64,000 bases of DNA. Origin: an uncultured Bacteroidales bacterium (GTDB lineage: Bacteria > Bacteroidota > Bacteroidia > Bacteroidales > Bacteroidaceae). Location of the stretch: contig CADCHQ010000007.1 in assembly GCA_902801325.1 (NCBI GenBank), positions 87,724-151,723 of the forward strand, in the 5' to 3' direction. The notes below the pieces were generated by a model. The model did no database searches, had not been told where the DNA came from, and was given only the letters and a program-made list of their open reading frames with translations. This document shows, in pieces, positions 9,711 to 19,030 of the stretch. The position numbers and the translations under genes are program-made. Position 1 is the first letter of the stretch; each line of letters begins with the position of its first letter.

Positions 9711-9731
9711 TATGCTCATTTGCATAAGACC
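9696..9731 (-). terminator. Intrinsic terminator of panB
   Basis: On the minus strand GGTCTTATGC and GCATAAGGCC form a 10-bp stem with one G-U pair around AAATGA, followed by TTTTCTTTTTG. It lies about 100 bases after the panB stop codon. Confidence 0.75.
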
Positions 9732-9781
9732 TCTGACTTTATGAGAGTTCGGCTATTGGGTCAAATCGTATCCTTTAATAC

Positions 9782-9828
9782 CCAAACGACCAAACGACCA
9801 AACGACCAAACGACTAAACGACCAAACG
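9782..9828. repeat. 8-bp tandem repeat at the panB 3' end
   Basis: About six copies of CCAAACGA (one with a T change) run head to tail and end two bases before the panB stop codon. Such short-unit arrays can change in copy number by slippage, but here any change would fall outside the coding frame. Confidence 0.85.
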
Positions 9829-9829
9829 C

Positions 9830-10648
9830 CTAATACCTTTCCTCATCATTGGGGAAATCGCCCGACTTAACATCGGTGACATACTGCCCGATGGCATCCG
9901 TCATCACGGTGTGCAGGTCGGCATAGCGACGCAGGAACTTGGGCGAGAAGTTCTTGTTCATGCCCAGCATGTCGTGCAGTACAAGCACCTGACCGTCGGC
10001 AGGACCACCACCAATGCCGATGATGGGAGTCTTCACCTCACGACAAACGCGAGCGGTGAGTTCGGCAGGTATCTTCTCAAGCACGATGGCAAAGCAACCG
10101 GCTTCGGAAAGCAAATGAGCATCGCGAACCAGTTTCTCGGCTTCTGCTTCCTCGCGAGCGCGCACCGCGTACGTACCAAATTTATTAATGCTCTGTGGCG
10201 TAAGTCCCAAGTGGCCACAAACGGGGATTCCTGCGGCCAGAATGGCACGAACGGTCTCTATAATCTCTTCCCCACCCTCAAGCTTCAGGGCGTCGCAATG
10301 GGCTTCTTTCATGATGCGCACGGCATTCTCCACGCCTTCGGTCTTGTTCACCTGATAAGTACCAAAGGGCATGTCGCAAACGACGAGAGCACGCTTTACA
10401 CCGCGTACTACGCTCTTGGCGTGATAAATCATCTGCTCGATGGTAATGGGCAGCGTAGTGAAGTTTCCTGCCATCACGTTGCTGGCCGAGTCTCCAATGA
10501 GAATGACATCAACTCCTGCACCATCGACAATCTGAGCCATAGTGTAGTCATAAGCCGTGAGCATGGCTATTTTCTTGCCTTGTTGTTTCATCTCCATCAG
10601 GCGACTGGTAGTCACCTTGCGTGTGTCTTCTACTAAATATCCAGGCAT
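9830..10648 (-). CDS. panB: 3-methyl-2-oxobutanoate hydroxymethyltransferase
   Basis: PanB makes ketopantoate from 2-oxoisovalerate and methylene-tetrahydrofolate, the first step of pantothenate and coenzyme A synthesis in the cytoplasm. The 272 residues match the family length. Visible motifs are the start [22 protein letters not shown], the metal-binding LIGDSASNV (about 50-58), [11 protein letters not shown] (about 90-100), [14 protein letters not shown] and [14 protein letters not shown]. It stands alone, with a TACCTTTG box about 85 bases upstream (10732-10739) and an intrinsic terminator behind it. No panC or panD is present in the window. Confidence 0.97.
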   Translation of the reverse strand: MPGYLVEDTRKVTTSRLMEMKQQGKKIAMLTAYDYTMAQIVDGAGVDVILIGDSASNVMAGNFTTLPITIEQMIYHAKSVVRGVKRALVVCDMPFGTYQVNKTEGVENAVRIMKEAHCDALKLEGGEEIIETVRAILAAGIPVCGHLGLTPQSINKFGTYAVRAREEAEAEKLVRDAHLLSEAGCFAIVLEKIPAELTARVCREVKTPIIGIGGGPADGQVLVLHDMLGMNKNFSPKFLRRYADLHTVMTDAIGQYVTDVKSGDFPNDEERY

Positions 10649-10731
10649 CGTATGAAAATTAAATATTAAAATTAAAAGTTAAAAATGATATTAAACGTGA
10701 AGATAAAGTACCTCATATTGTTAACCGAGTG

Positions 10732-10739
10732 CAAAGGTA
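10732..10739 (-). promoter_or_regulatory. -7 box of panB
   Basis: TACCTTTG on the minus strand, inside GCAAAGGTAC of the plus strand, matches TAnnTTTG exactly and would give a leader of about 75 bases. No clear -33 TTTG is seen. Confidence 0.6.
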
Positions 10740-10812
10740 CAAATAAATTAAGAAATAAGGATGAAGAATGAAGAATTAATAAGAATAATTATGAATTCTC
10801 GATTTTTTTTCC

Positions 10813-10820
10813 TATTTTTG
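10813..10820 (+). promoter_or_regulatory. -7 box very close to the addA-like start
   Basis: TATTTTTG ends only ten bases before the ATG at 10831, so the message would be nearly leaderless. This is either a genuine short leader or a sign that the real start is the next in-frame codon; no alternative Met follows before the Walker A motif, so the ATG at 10831 stands. Confidence 0.45.
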
Positions 10821-10830
10821 TACTGACGTT

Positions 10831-13800
10831 ATGATACCACGATTTTTACTTTTCAAGGCATCTGCAGGTAGCGGAAAGACGTATAACCTGGCGATGCAAT
10901 ACATTGCCCTGCTTGTAGCAAAAGGCGAGGGCGAGTTTCGACATACACTGGCAGTAACCTTCACCAACAAGGCCACAGCAGAGATGAAGGAACGCATACT
11001 GGAGTTCCTGCACGAGTTCTGGAAAGGCACGGCGAAGGAGGACGACGTAGAAGCTCTGCGCAAACTGTTGCGCGACGACTATCACTTGACCATTCCTGAT
11101 GAAGAATTGAAGGAAAGATGTCACAAGGCGCTGTGGGCCATTCTGCACGACTACGGCAGATTCTGCGTCTCCACCATCGATGCGTTCTTCCAGACGGTCA
11201 TGAGGAACATGGCTCACGAGTTGGGACTAAACGCCCGTCTGCAAGCCGATCTCGACGACAAGAATGTAGTGGAACTGGCTGTGGAGAACATGCTCGAGAA
11301 CCTGCGCAACGATGACCAGAACACACTACCTTACGTGAAGAACTACATCGAACAGAAATTGGCCGATGGAGAGCAGTGGGACGTGCGAAAAGAGCTGAAG
11401 GAAATGGCGAAGTTGCTCTTCGAGGAGGCTTATCAAAAGCGTTCCATCAACCCAGAAGTCGACAAGGACTTCAATATGCAAAACATCGCACAGTTCCGCA
11501 AGATGCTGAAGGAGGAGCGCGATGCGGCCATAAAGCCACTCAAAAAGTATGCCGATGCGTTTGAGGATGTACTGCACGATCTGGGCATGGACTACGAGGA
11601 AGTGCTGAACTATAGCTCTTATGTAAGAAAATTCGTGGAGATGATAAAAACTGGTGAGATTGGGATAGAACCAAACTTGACGATACTGGGACTGGCGGAT
11701 GGATCAAAGGATATCATAAAAGCCAAAATGCGCAAGGCCTTGTCAGGATACGACGCGATATTCACTGAGCGACTGAGTCAACTGGTGGAAGCCCACAGAC
11801 AGGCCAGCGCAAGGGTTAAGAGCATAGATATCGCCATGCGAAACCTATCGCCAATGGGTCTACTCGGAGCAATAGACAAGGAGGTAACACGCCTATCGAA
11901 CGACCGCAATCGCTTCATGCTGGCTCGCACGCCCATACTGCTGAAACGAATGGTGGGCAACGACGATGCTTCATTCGTGTTCGAGCGCATTGGCACGACA
12001 TACAACAACATCATGATCGACGAGTTCCAGGACACGAGTCAACTGCAGTGGGAAAACTTCCGCACGCTCTTGGTCGACAATCTGGCCTCAGGCGGACTGA
12101 GCATGGTGGTGGGCGACATCAAGCAGAGCATCTATCGCTGGCGAAACGGTGACTGGCGCATTCTGCACGGACTCGAACAAGAGGGCTATCGGGGTACGCC
12201 ACTCATCCAAAAGCCTCTGGACACGAACTATCGCAGTCAAGGGCAAATTGTGAAGTTCAACAACGAATTCTTCAAACTCGCGCCAGAACGCCTCGACCAA
12301 CTGTCTGGCACTACCCTGCTGACCGACCTCTACAAGGAAGTTCATCAAGATATAGACCTCAAGCACAAGCGGGAGAACGCCGGCATGGTGCGCATCGTCA
12401 TCTGCCACAGCAACGACAAGGAAGTGACCGAAGCCTGGCAAACGCGCATGCTCGATGACGTGTGCAATCAGGTGGAGGAATTGCATGCAAACGGAGTGGC
12501 CTACAACGAAATGGCTTTCCTACTGAGAAAGAGCAAATACATCACGCCTCTCATACAACATTTCGCACAACGCCTGCCCCATGTCCAATTGGTGAGCGAC
12601 GAAGCTTTCCGACTGGGCTCTTCAGTGAGCATAGGCATGCTGGTGGGTGCTCTTCAGATGGTGGCCGACCGCAAACGCAATCCTGTAGCAGAGCGCTATG
12701 TGGCTAAGCACTACCTAAGCGATGTGCTCGGACGAGAAACATCTGAGAACGACTATCTCTTACCTCCAACAGACGACCTGCTACCTGAGGACTTCGTCGG
12801 ACAGCTCGATGAACTACGACGCATGCCCTTATATGAACTGTGCGAACAACTCGTGGGACTGCTCTCACTCAATAAGGTGGCAGGTCAGGAGGCCTATCTC
12901 TTCTGTTTCTTCGACGAGTTGTCAAACTACTTGCGTGAGAATCCTTCCGACATCCCAACCTTCATAAAGTATTGGGAAGAGCAGATGAAAGACGTTGCCG
13001 TACCTGGAGGAGAAGCCGATGGCATACGCATTCTGACCATACACAAGTCGAAGGGACTGGCCTTCCACACCGTACTGATGCCCTTTGCCGAATGGCCTAT
13101 TGAATGGGATATGAAGGATGAGAAACTATGGTGTCGACCTTCCGAAGCCCCAATGGACGCGATGGGGACTATACCCGTCAAACTTAGTTCGAACAAGGTT
13201 GTGGGAACGGTCTTTCAGGGAGACTATGAGTTGGAACACCTCAACAAGCGTGCCGATGAGTTGAACACCTTGTATGTGGCCTTCACACGCCCGAAGCAGA
13301 ACCTGCTGGTGTGGGGAAAGAGCAAGACAGAGATGCCGAACAACAAGACCGACGAAACCATTGCCGACCTTATGCACCAGTGCTTGTGCAATGTGCCTGG
13401 AATGACTGCCACGCAACAGGAAAACGATCCCACGCTGACCACCTACACAATGGGAGCAATCGAAGCCAAGCCATTACCCAAGAAGGCAGACAGCGGCCTG
13501 ATGCTGCAAGGTGCATTCGAAGCGGGCATGAACTTCACCTTCCGACAGAGCAGTGAGGCACAAGAGTTCGTGAGCAAGGGGGACGACGAGGACAACGAGT
13601 TGCAACTCTCTTACCTGAAGCAAGGCAAACTGTTGCACTACGTTTTCAGTCAAATACATACAGCCAATGACATAGAATGCGTGACACGCCGACTGGCCAG
13701 GCAGGGTATCCTGACCACCGAAGCCCAAGTGCGACAGGTGAGTCAACTTGCCCACAACGGTCTGCGTAATCCCAGAGTGCAAGATTGGTTCTCGGGCAAA

Positions 13801-14064
13801 TACCAATTGTTCAACGAACGTAACATCCTCGTGCCAAAGGAGGACGGTCAGTTGGAGAAACGCCGACCCGACCGTGTCATGATGTCGCCTGACCGCATCA
13901 TCATCGTCGACTTCAAGTTCGGCCGACCTGAGGAGGAACACCAAAAACAGGTGGCTCGCTACATCGAAATTCTGCAAGACATGTATCCCCAAAAGCGTGT
14001 CGAGGGGTGGTTGTGGTACGTTTATAAGAATAAGACAGAGAAAGTGGAACTAAAGAGTGAATAA
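10831..14064 (+). CDS. UvrD/RecB-like helicase-exonuclease (AddA type)
   Basis: This 1077-residue protein would be the helicase-nuclease subunit of an AddAB-type complex, which processes double-strand DNA ends for recombination repair. Helicase motifs appear in order: Walker A ASAGSGKT (residues 10-17), VTFTNKATAEMKERI, Walker B IDEFQDTSQ (about 396), VVGDIKQSIYRWR, NYRSQGQIV, ILTIHKSKGLAF (about 733) and LYVAFTRPKQNLLVWG (about 813). A C-terminal PD-(D/E)XK nuclease is shown by RRPDRVMMSPDRIIIVDFKFG, near residue 1015. The next gene encodes the AddB-like partner and starts 4 bases after this stop. The pair is unrelated to its neighbours in pathway. A true addA name would need comparison; Bacteroidetes versions are diverged from Bacillus AddA. 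Confidence 0.92.
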   Translation: MIPRFLLFKASAGSGKTYNLAMQYIALLVAKGEGEFRHTLAVTFTNKATAEMKERILEFLHEFWKGTAKEDDVEALRKLLRDDYHLTIPDEELKERCHKALWAILHDYGRFCVSTIDAFFQTVMRNMAHELGLNARLQADLDDKNVVELAVENMLENLRNDDQNTLPYVKNYIEQKLADGEQWDVRKELKEMAKLLFEEAYQKRSINPEVDKDFNMQNIAQFRKMLKEERDAAIKPLKKYADAFEDVLHDLGMDYEEVLNYSSYVRKFVEMIKTGEIGIEPNLTILGLADGSKDIIKAKMRKALSGYDAIFTERLSQLVEAHRQASARVKSIDIAMRNLSPMGLLGAIDKEVTRLSNDRNRFMLARTPILLKRMVGNDDASFVFERIGTTYNNIMIDEFQDTSQLQWENFRTLLVDNLASGGLSMVVGDIKQSIYRWRNGDWRILHGLEQEGYRGTPLIQKPLDTNYRSQGQIVKFNNEFFKLAPERLDQLSGTTLLTDLYKEVHQDIDLKHKRENAGMVRIVICHSNDKEVTEAWQTRMLDDVCNQVEELHANGVAYNEMAFLLRKSKYITPLIQHFAQRLPHVQLVSDEAFRLGSSVSIGMLVGALQMVADRKRNPVAERYVAKHYLSDVLGRETSENDYLLPPTDDLLPEDFVGQLDELRRMPLYELCEQLVGLLSLNKVAGQEAYLFCFFDELSNYLRENPSDIPTFIKYWEEQMKDVAVPGGEADGIRILTIHKSKGLAFHTVLMPFAEWPIEWDMKDEKLWCRPSEAPMDAMGTIPVKLSSNKVVGTVFQGDYELEHLNKRADELNTLYVAFTRPKQNLLVWGKSKTEMPNNKTDETIADLMHQCLCNVPGMTATQQENDPTLTTYTMGAIEAKPLPKKADSGLMLQGAFEAGMNFTFRQSSEAQEFVSKGDDEDNELQLSYLKQGKLLHYVFSQIHTANDIECVTRRLARQGILTTEAQVRQVSQLAHNGLRNPRVQDWFSGKYQLFNERNILVPKEDGQLEKRRPDRVMMSPDRIIIVDFKFGRPEEEHQKQVARYIEILQDMYPQKRVEGWLWYVYKNKTEKVELKSE

Positions 14065-14068
14065 TATA

Positions 14069-16816
14069 ATGAATCCTTTCCTATATCACGTCGCACAAGA
14101 CCTTATCCGTCGTTATGGCAATAACCTTTCGGGGGTGACCATCGTCTTTCCTGGCAAGCGTGCAGAACTATACATCAACACGTTCCTCTCACACATTGTA
14201 AAGGGACCTGTCTGGGCGCCACGTTTCGTAACCATCGACGAGCTATTCCAACAGTTCTCCGACCTAACGCCTGCCGACCCAATCCTGTGCGTTTGCCGAC
14301 TCTATTCCATCTACAAGAGTTTGGTGCCCCACCCTCTTTTGCTAGATGACTTCTACGGATGGGGAGAAGTATTAATCAACGATTTCTCGGACATCGACAA
14401 GCACAGAGTTCCTGCCGAAAAGCTCTTTGCCAATGCATCTGAATTGGCAGAAATGGAACACACCGAATTTCTGCAACCCGAGCAACTGGAGACACTCCGG
14501 CATTTCTTCAGTCACTTCGACGAAGAACGACAGAGCATAATTAAGGAGCGCTTCCTCGAGATGTGGCGGGCAATGCCACAAATGTACGCCCAACTGAAGG
14601 AACAATTGCGGCAGGAAGGCATCATGTACAAGGGCGGACTCTATCGCGAAGTGGTGGAGAGAATGGAGAAAGAAGAAATAGACTTGAAGAATGAGGTATA
14701 CTGCTTTGTGGGCTTCAACGTGCTCGACGAGGTGGAGGAGGACCTGTTCAAGACACTAAAAGATAAGGTACAAACCCTCTTCTATTGGGACTATGACGTC
14801 TATTACACCTCACAGCAACCCCTCCACGAGGCAGGATTCTTCATACGCCATAATATGGAGGCATTCCCTTCGGCGCTCCCTGCTGACATCTACAACAATT
14901 TCTCAAACGAAGAAAAGCAAGTGCGCATACTTTCTGCCTCAACCGACAATGCCCAAGTGCGCTTGCTTCCCCAATGGCTCAACGAACGAAAAGACGAGCC
15001 GCAAGGACAGATGGCCATTGTCCTGTGCGATGAGACTATGGTCCGACCGGCCATGCACTCTATCCCCAACGATATAGACTGCAACCTGACGATGGGATTC
15101 CCGCTGACAGACACAGCCGTAAGCGGATATTTCTCGGCACTTATCGACCTGCAGATAGACGGATATGATGCCGATTCCGGACGCTTTCTTCCTACTGCAC
15201 TCGAACGTTTGGAGAACAATCCTTTCTACAGCACCTTCCCACAAACGTTGTTACCCCTCACGGCTCAGTCCGATAGTCCTTCACTCATCGACTGGCTCTC
15301 ACAGGCTATCGACGCCCTAGGACAGTCCTTGTCTGATGATGCTGCACTCGACATTGAAGCCACCTTCCAGTACCATCGCCTCCTTGGTCAGTTCCGCTGG
15401 CTCACTGCCGATGGCACTCTCGACGTTCGTCCTGCCACCTTACGCCGGCTTATGCGTCAGGCTTTGGCTTCCGCGAGCATTCCCTTCCACGGGCAAATGG
15501 ACCAACGTGTGCAGGTTATGGGATTACTGGAAGCGCGAACCCTCGATTTCCCGCATCTCATCATGCTTGGCGTTGGCGAAGGCATCTTGCCTCGTCGTTC
15601 CACCACAACCTCACTCATCCCTTATCTGCTGAGAGTTCACTTCGGACTCGACACAACCCAACGTCAAGACGCCGTCTATGCATACTCCTTCTACCGATTG
15701 CTACAACGTGCACAAGACATCACACTCGTCTATAACAACAACACCAGTGGTGCATCCCAACGCGAGCAAAGCCGTTTCCTGCGTCAACTCATAGTCGAGT
15801 CTCCACTCAAAGTAGAAGTGGGTCAACTGGAAACTCCTCCTTTGTCACCCACAGACAAGAAACCCATTGTGGTTCAGAAGGATGAGAAAATCATGCAAAT
15901 ACTGCGTAGTCGCAAATCACTCTCCCCCTCGGCTCTCAATCAGTACATCAAGTGCCCTTTGCTATTCTACTATCAGAAGGCAGCCAACCTGACTATGCCC
16001 GACCGACCGCAGGACGGAATCGATGCTCCTCATTTCGGCACGCTCTTCCATGACACTTGCGACATCTTCTACAAACGTCTTACTAAGGAACTGGGACGCC
16101 GTAATATCGTGGCCTCCGATCTCGAACCATACGTTAAAGACCCCGAGTCTCGCCTGGCTGAGTTTGTAGGCGAGTCTTTCCAGAAGAATGGTTTCCCAGC
16201 ACCAACGCGTGGCATCAGTATGATTGTGCGCGATGTCATCATCCAACTCGTTACCCAACTCCTCAAGTGGGATATGGAGCATGCCCCCTTCCAACTATGC
16301 GAGACTGAAGAGAATCACTACATCAAACTCACTTTCCAGTCGGGTTCTGAGACCATGACCTTGTCGATGGGAGGCATCGTCGATCGCATAGACATCATGA
16401 ATATCGACGGACACCCGACCCTACGCATTGTCGATTACAAGACTGGGAAATCGCACAGTTCCCCATCGAGCATCGAGAAAATCTTCCAACCGGGGGATAA
16501 CAGTTCACCGGGCTATTATTTGCAGACGTTCCTCTATGCTCTTGCCCTTGCCGACTCTCAGTCCTTGCCTGTTGCACCATGCCTGTTCTATGTGCTCTCA
16601 GCCACTGATGCCAAACGTTACGACCCAATCCTCTCTTTAGGTAAAGAACTCGTAACCGATATTCGCAAGGTGAGTGCTGAGTACCTGCAATTCCTGCGCA
16701 AGATTGTTGAGGAGATTTACGACCCTACACATCCCTTCGTACAGCGTGAGGAGAAGGAAAGCGAAAGATACAATCCTTGTCAATGGTGTGACTATCGTAC
16801 GCTTTGCAACAGATGA
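14069..16816 (+). CDS. PD-(D/E)XK nuclease, AddB-like partner subunit
   Basis: This is the second subunit of the helicase-nuclease pair. The start ATG at 14069 (MNPFLYHVAQDLI) follows the stop of the upstream gene; a GTG at 14057 in the same frame would overlap that gene by eight bases and is less likely. The N-terminal half is a degenerate helicase (VTIVFPGKRAELYINTFL near residue 25). The C-terminal nuclease shows DRIDIMNIDGHPTLRIVDYKTG (about 775-795). One Cys in IKCPLLFYY (about 633) and three in CQWCDYRTLC at the very end fit the iron-sulfur cluster ligands of AddB nucleases. About 915 residues. Loss of either subunit should cause sensitivity to DNA breaks (inference). Confidence 0.9.
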   Translation: MNPFLYHVAQDLIRRYGNNLSGVTIVFPGKRAELYINTFLSHIVKGPVWAPRFVTIDELFQQFSDLTPADPILCVCRLYSIYKSLVPHPLLLDDFYGWGEVLINDFSDIDKHRVPAEKLFANASELAEMEHTEFLQPEQLETLRHFFSHFDEERQSIIKERFLEMWRAMPQMYAQLKEQLRQEGIMYKGGLYREVVERMEKEEIDLKNEVYCFVGFNVLDEVEEDLFKTLKDKVQTLFYWDYDVYYTSQQPLHEAGFFIRHNMEAFPSALPADIYNNFSNEEKQVRILSASTDNAQVRLLPQWLNERKDEPQGQMAIVLCDETMVRPAMHSIPNDIDCNLTMGFPLTDTAVSGYFSALIDLQIDGYDADSGRFLPTALERLENNPFYSTFPQTLLPLTAQSDSPSLIDWLSQAIDALGQSLSDDAALDIEATFQYHRLLGQFRWLTADGTLDVRPATLRRLMRQALASASIPFHGQMDQRVQVMGLLEARTLDFPHLIMLGVGEGILPRRSTTTSLIPYLLRVHFGLDTTQRQDAVYAYSFYRLLQRAQDITLVYNNNTSGASQREQSRFLRQLIVESPLKVEVGQLETPPLSPTDKKPIVVQKDEKIMQILRSRKSLSPSALNQYIKCPLLFYYQKAANLTMPDRPQDGIDAPHFGTLFHDTCDIFYKRLTKELGRRNIVASDLEPYVKDPESRLAEFVGESFQKNGFPAPTRGISMIVRDVIIQLVTQLLKWDMEHAPFQLCETEENHYIKLTFQSGSETMTLSMGGIVDRIDIMNIDGHPTLRIVDYKTGKSHSSPSSIEKIFQPGDNSSPGYYLQTFLYALALADSQSLPVAPCLFYVLSATDAKRYDPILSLGKELVTDIRKVSAEYLQFLRKIVEEIYDPTHPFVQREEKESERYNPCQWCDYRTLCNR

Positions 16817-16933
16817 TTTCTAAAATCCGTACAAGCAAACAAACTCAATATCTCATGCGACTTTTTTGGTTCGTAAAACAAGGCGCAAGCATAAATTTTT
16901 AATTTTTAATTTTTAATTATTAATTTTTTGTTG

Positions 16934-16941
16934 TACCTTTG
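16934..16941 (+). promoter_or_regulatory. -7 box of the tRNA-Arg gene
   Basis: TACCTTTG lies 17 bases before the mature tRNA 5' end, after a run of AATTTTT repeats (16899-16929). It fits the Bacteroidetes -7 box; no -33 TTTG is seen at the expected spacing. Confidence 0.6.
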
Positions 16942-16957
16942 CAGGCGCTTTAAGGAT

Positions 16958-17032
16958 GGTTCGGTAGCTCAGTTGGATTAGAGCAGCAGCCTTCTAAGCT
17001 GCGGGTCAAGGGTTCGAGCCCCTTCCGAATCA
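16958..17032 (+). tRNA. tRNA-Arg (anticodon TCT)
   Basis: The 75-base cloverleaf has acceptor arm GGTTCGG pairing with CCGAATC, a D arm with AGTTGGATTA, an anticodon stem GCAGC/GCTGC around loop CTTCTAA (anticodon TCT at 16993-16995), and the T arm GGGTTCGAGCCC. The 3' CCA is not encoded. It reads AGA codons. A clear terminator follows, so it is a single-tRNA unit. Confidence 0.97.
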
Positions 17033-17047
17033 CAAAGAATCACAAAT

Positions 17048-17079
17048 AAAGCCTCCATTTTGGAGGCTTTATTTTTATT
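17048..17079 (+). terminator. Intrinsic terminator after tRNA-Arg, probably bidirectional
   Basis: AAAGCCTCC and GGAGGCTTT pair around ATTTT and are followed by ATTTTTATT. On the minus strand the same stem ends the GH43 unit. A second inverted repeat (CGTTATT/AATAACG, 17087-17104) lies between it and the GH43 stop. Confidence 0.85.
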
Positions 17080-17120
17080 GTTAAGACGTTATTCCGTAAT
17101 AACGTTAAGCTTTTAACCCT

Positions 17121-18881
17121 TTATCTCATAAACTTCTTTCCCTTACTTATCTTGATACCATGTTTCTTAGTCATCGGGCGTCCCGAAAGGTCAAAGCCTT
17201 GTTCGCTGGACAAAATATTAGTAACGGATTTAACAGCATCAGTTTCAGGTTCACGCAAGAGAGCAAGCGAGGTCATGCTTACCCATTGTTCCGATGCGTT
17301 ATTTACGGAAGCCGACAAGGTGATGGTTACTTCGCGGTTCTCTTCAAGCGTGAAGGGCAAGTAGCGCCATTCCCATCCGCGACCTTTACCTCCATTGGCA
17401 TACTCTCCTGTGGAAGAGAAGTTAGTCTGTCCACTAGTGTCGATACCATAGCCAGCATCTCCCTTCGTGGGGAAGTTAACACTGGCATCGTCAACTGCCA
17501 TTTTTGCTACTACGGCAGAGGAAGCACTGCGTCCGGCACACTTAAGCATATAATTACCAGCAGGCAAGGTCACAGTCTGTTTCATGCTCATACTCCACGA
17601 TGTATTGCCCCATCCATCACGCTGTTCCCAATAAGAAGAGGAGGAAGAACCGTCGTAATGTTGTCCGCTCCTACTGGTTTGATTACTTGAAGTCCATGTT
17701 CCCAACAGCGAGGTTTGGTCGTCAGTATAACAAGTGGTGACATGTTCGTATTCGGCCAATTTAATGTTCTCTATGATATGCTCCATCTCTGCTATGGCTA
17801 ACTGATGACTGCTATCTATAAGTTCCTTAAATTGGGAGACATCTACACCCAACTGACTTGCATAATCAACTTCTCTCATCAGTTCATTAAACGTTTCCCG
17901 CTGGCGTCGACTTTCGAATTCCTTCTCGAGGCGAGCCACCTCAGAATAAGAGACAGGGATAACAGTTCCGTGTCGAGGAGTAAAGGCACCACTCGTATAT
18001 GTGTTTTGCTTAAAGGTAAAGTGCTCCAGGTCGGTGCTGGTGCAGAACTGATAGTATCCGCTTGTATAGCAGTCGTACATGAGCACCCATGTCTTTCCGT
18101 CGTTAAGTTTGAACACTCCTGCACCCTCCACTGGAACATCAGTTTGTTGCAGTTTGCCCGAAGGCTTACTCCATTGACTTCCCTCCTGCCCAGCAGGTGC
18201 TGTCAGTTGAGTGGCTGTAACCTTACTGATGCCACCGTCATTTTCGTTCTTATAGAAGGCATGATACACCCCGTCGTGGAAGACAATGTCCATGTCGATG
18301 GTCGAAGCGCCACGATCGAACAGCAAAGTAGGTTCGCCCTCAAGGTCAGTAAAATCTTCATTGGCGTAGTTATAGAACACCTTGTCATAACGGATGATAC
18401 CATCGTTGGTCAGAACGGAATAATAAATCATATACTTGCCAGCCACTGGGTCGTAGATGGTTTCAGGCGCCCATACCCGTGTGACATTGGCAAAAGTAGT
18501 ACCCCTGTACTTTTCTGGAAAATAGATGATGGAATGTTGCCAATGGATGAGGTCTCTCGACTTCATGAGCACTATGCCACGGTTCGAGTTCCATCCTTCA
18601 GCCGACTTCATGTCCGTACACACCATCAGGAACCATCCGTCATCCGTTCGCAGGACATGAGGGTCGCGAAGTCCCTTCTTTAAGGACACTGTATCGGGCG
18701 CAATCACATGTCGCCCGTTGTTCATAGGCGTATAGTCGAAACCATTTTCCGACAAAGCATAATAGATCTTCTCGTCGGTGTTCGAAGGGAAGTAGACGAA
18801 TAAATATTGGTTTAGGGCTTCCTGAGCCATCATAGCCATAGAAAACAACAAGGCAAGGATAAAGGAATAGCACCGTTTCAT
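17121..18881 (-). CDS. Secreted glycoside hydrolase family 43-like enzyme with C-terminal carbohydrate-binding-like domain
   Basis: The N-terminal 330 residues look like a GH43-type five-bladed propeller, which acts on alpha-L-arabinose or beta-xylose links. Supporting segments are GLRDPHVLRTDDGWFLMV (Asp base region), SRDLIHWQH, RVWAPETIYDPVAGKYMIYYS, DMDIVFHDGVYHAFYK and PVEGAGVFKLNDG. A spacer of charged helix (about 340-385) leads to a beta-sandwich of about 170 residues with the TLPAGNYMLKCAGR motif seen in Bacteroidetes binding domains. The tail FDLSGRPM...GIKISKGKKFMR is a weak type IX-like end. The start is set at the Met at 18881 (MKRCYSFIL, clear signal peptide), because the -7 box at 18907-18914 lies upstream of it while a Met at 18917 would precede that box. 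It is single, with no SusCD beside it. Confidence 0.85.
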   Translation of the reverse strand: MKRCYSFILALLFSMAMMAQEALNQYLFVYFPSNTDEKIYYALSENGFDYTPMNNGRHVIAPDTVSLKKGLRDPHVLRTDDGWFLMVCTDMKSAEGWNSNRGIVLMKSRDLIHWQHSIIYFPEKYRGTTFANVTRVWAPETIYDPVAGKYMIYYSVLTNDGIIRYDKVFYNYANEDFTDLEGEPTLLFDRGASTIDMDIVFHDGVYHAFYKNENDGGISKVTATQLTAPAGQEGSQWSKPSGKLQQTDVPVEGAGVFKLNDGKTWVLMYDCYTSGYYQFCTSTDLEHFTFKQNTYTSGAFTPRHGTVIPVSYSEVARLEKEFESRRQRETFNELMREVDYASQLGVDVSQFKELIDSSHQLAIAEMEHIIENIKLAEYEHVTTCYTDDQTSLLGTWTSSNQTSRSGQHYDGSSSSSYWEQRDGWGNTSWSMSMKQTVTLPAGNYMLKCAGRSASSAVVAKMAVDDASVNFPTKGDAGYGIDTSGQTNFSSTGEYANGGKGRGWEWRYLPFTLEENREVTITLSASVNNASEQWVSMTSLALLREPETDAVKSVTNILSSEQGFDLSGRPMTKKHGIKISKGKKFMR

Positions 18882-18906
18882 AGCAAATAATATTAGTGTT
18901 TGTGAG

Positions 18907-18914
18907 CAAAGGTA
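18907..18914 (-). promoter_or_regulatory. -7 box of the GH43 gene
   Basis: TACCTTTG on the minus strand, 26 bases upstream of the ATG at 18881. It fixes the choice of start codon for the GH43 gene. Confidence 0.65.
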
Positions 18915-18958
18915 CAAATAAATTGAGAATTAAGAATCAAGAATTAAGAATTAATTCG

Positions 18959-18966
18959 TAATTTTG
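18959..18966 (+). promoter_or_regulatory. -7 box of the PfkB kinase gene
   Basis: TAATTTTG matches TAnnTTTG and lies 65 bases upstream of the ATG at 19031. It is divergent from the GH43 promoter, 45 bases away. Confidence 0.55.
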
Positions 18967-19030
18967 CAGCGCTAAACTGTAAACGTATTTACAATTCTTA
19001 TCTCTTAATTTTTAATTATAATTAAAGAAC

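Noticed and set aside
9782..9828. Phase-variation tract of panB
   Set aside because: The 8-base repeats lie behind the stop codon, outside the reading frame and away from the promoter.
14057..14068. GTG start for the AddB-like gene
   Set aside because: It would overlap the upstream gene and add only MNNI before MNPFLYH; the ATG at 14069 is the simpler start.
16817..16957. Further tRNA or small RNA before tRNA-Arg
   Set aside because: Only AATTTTT repeats and the -7 box were found; no cloverleaf or stable hairpin.
18882..18917. Upstream Met for the GH43 gene
   Set aside because: It would place the start codon upstream of the apparent transcription start, and the signal peptide begins at the Met at 18881.
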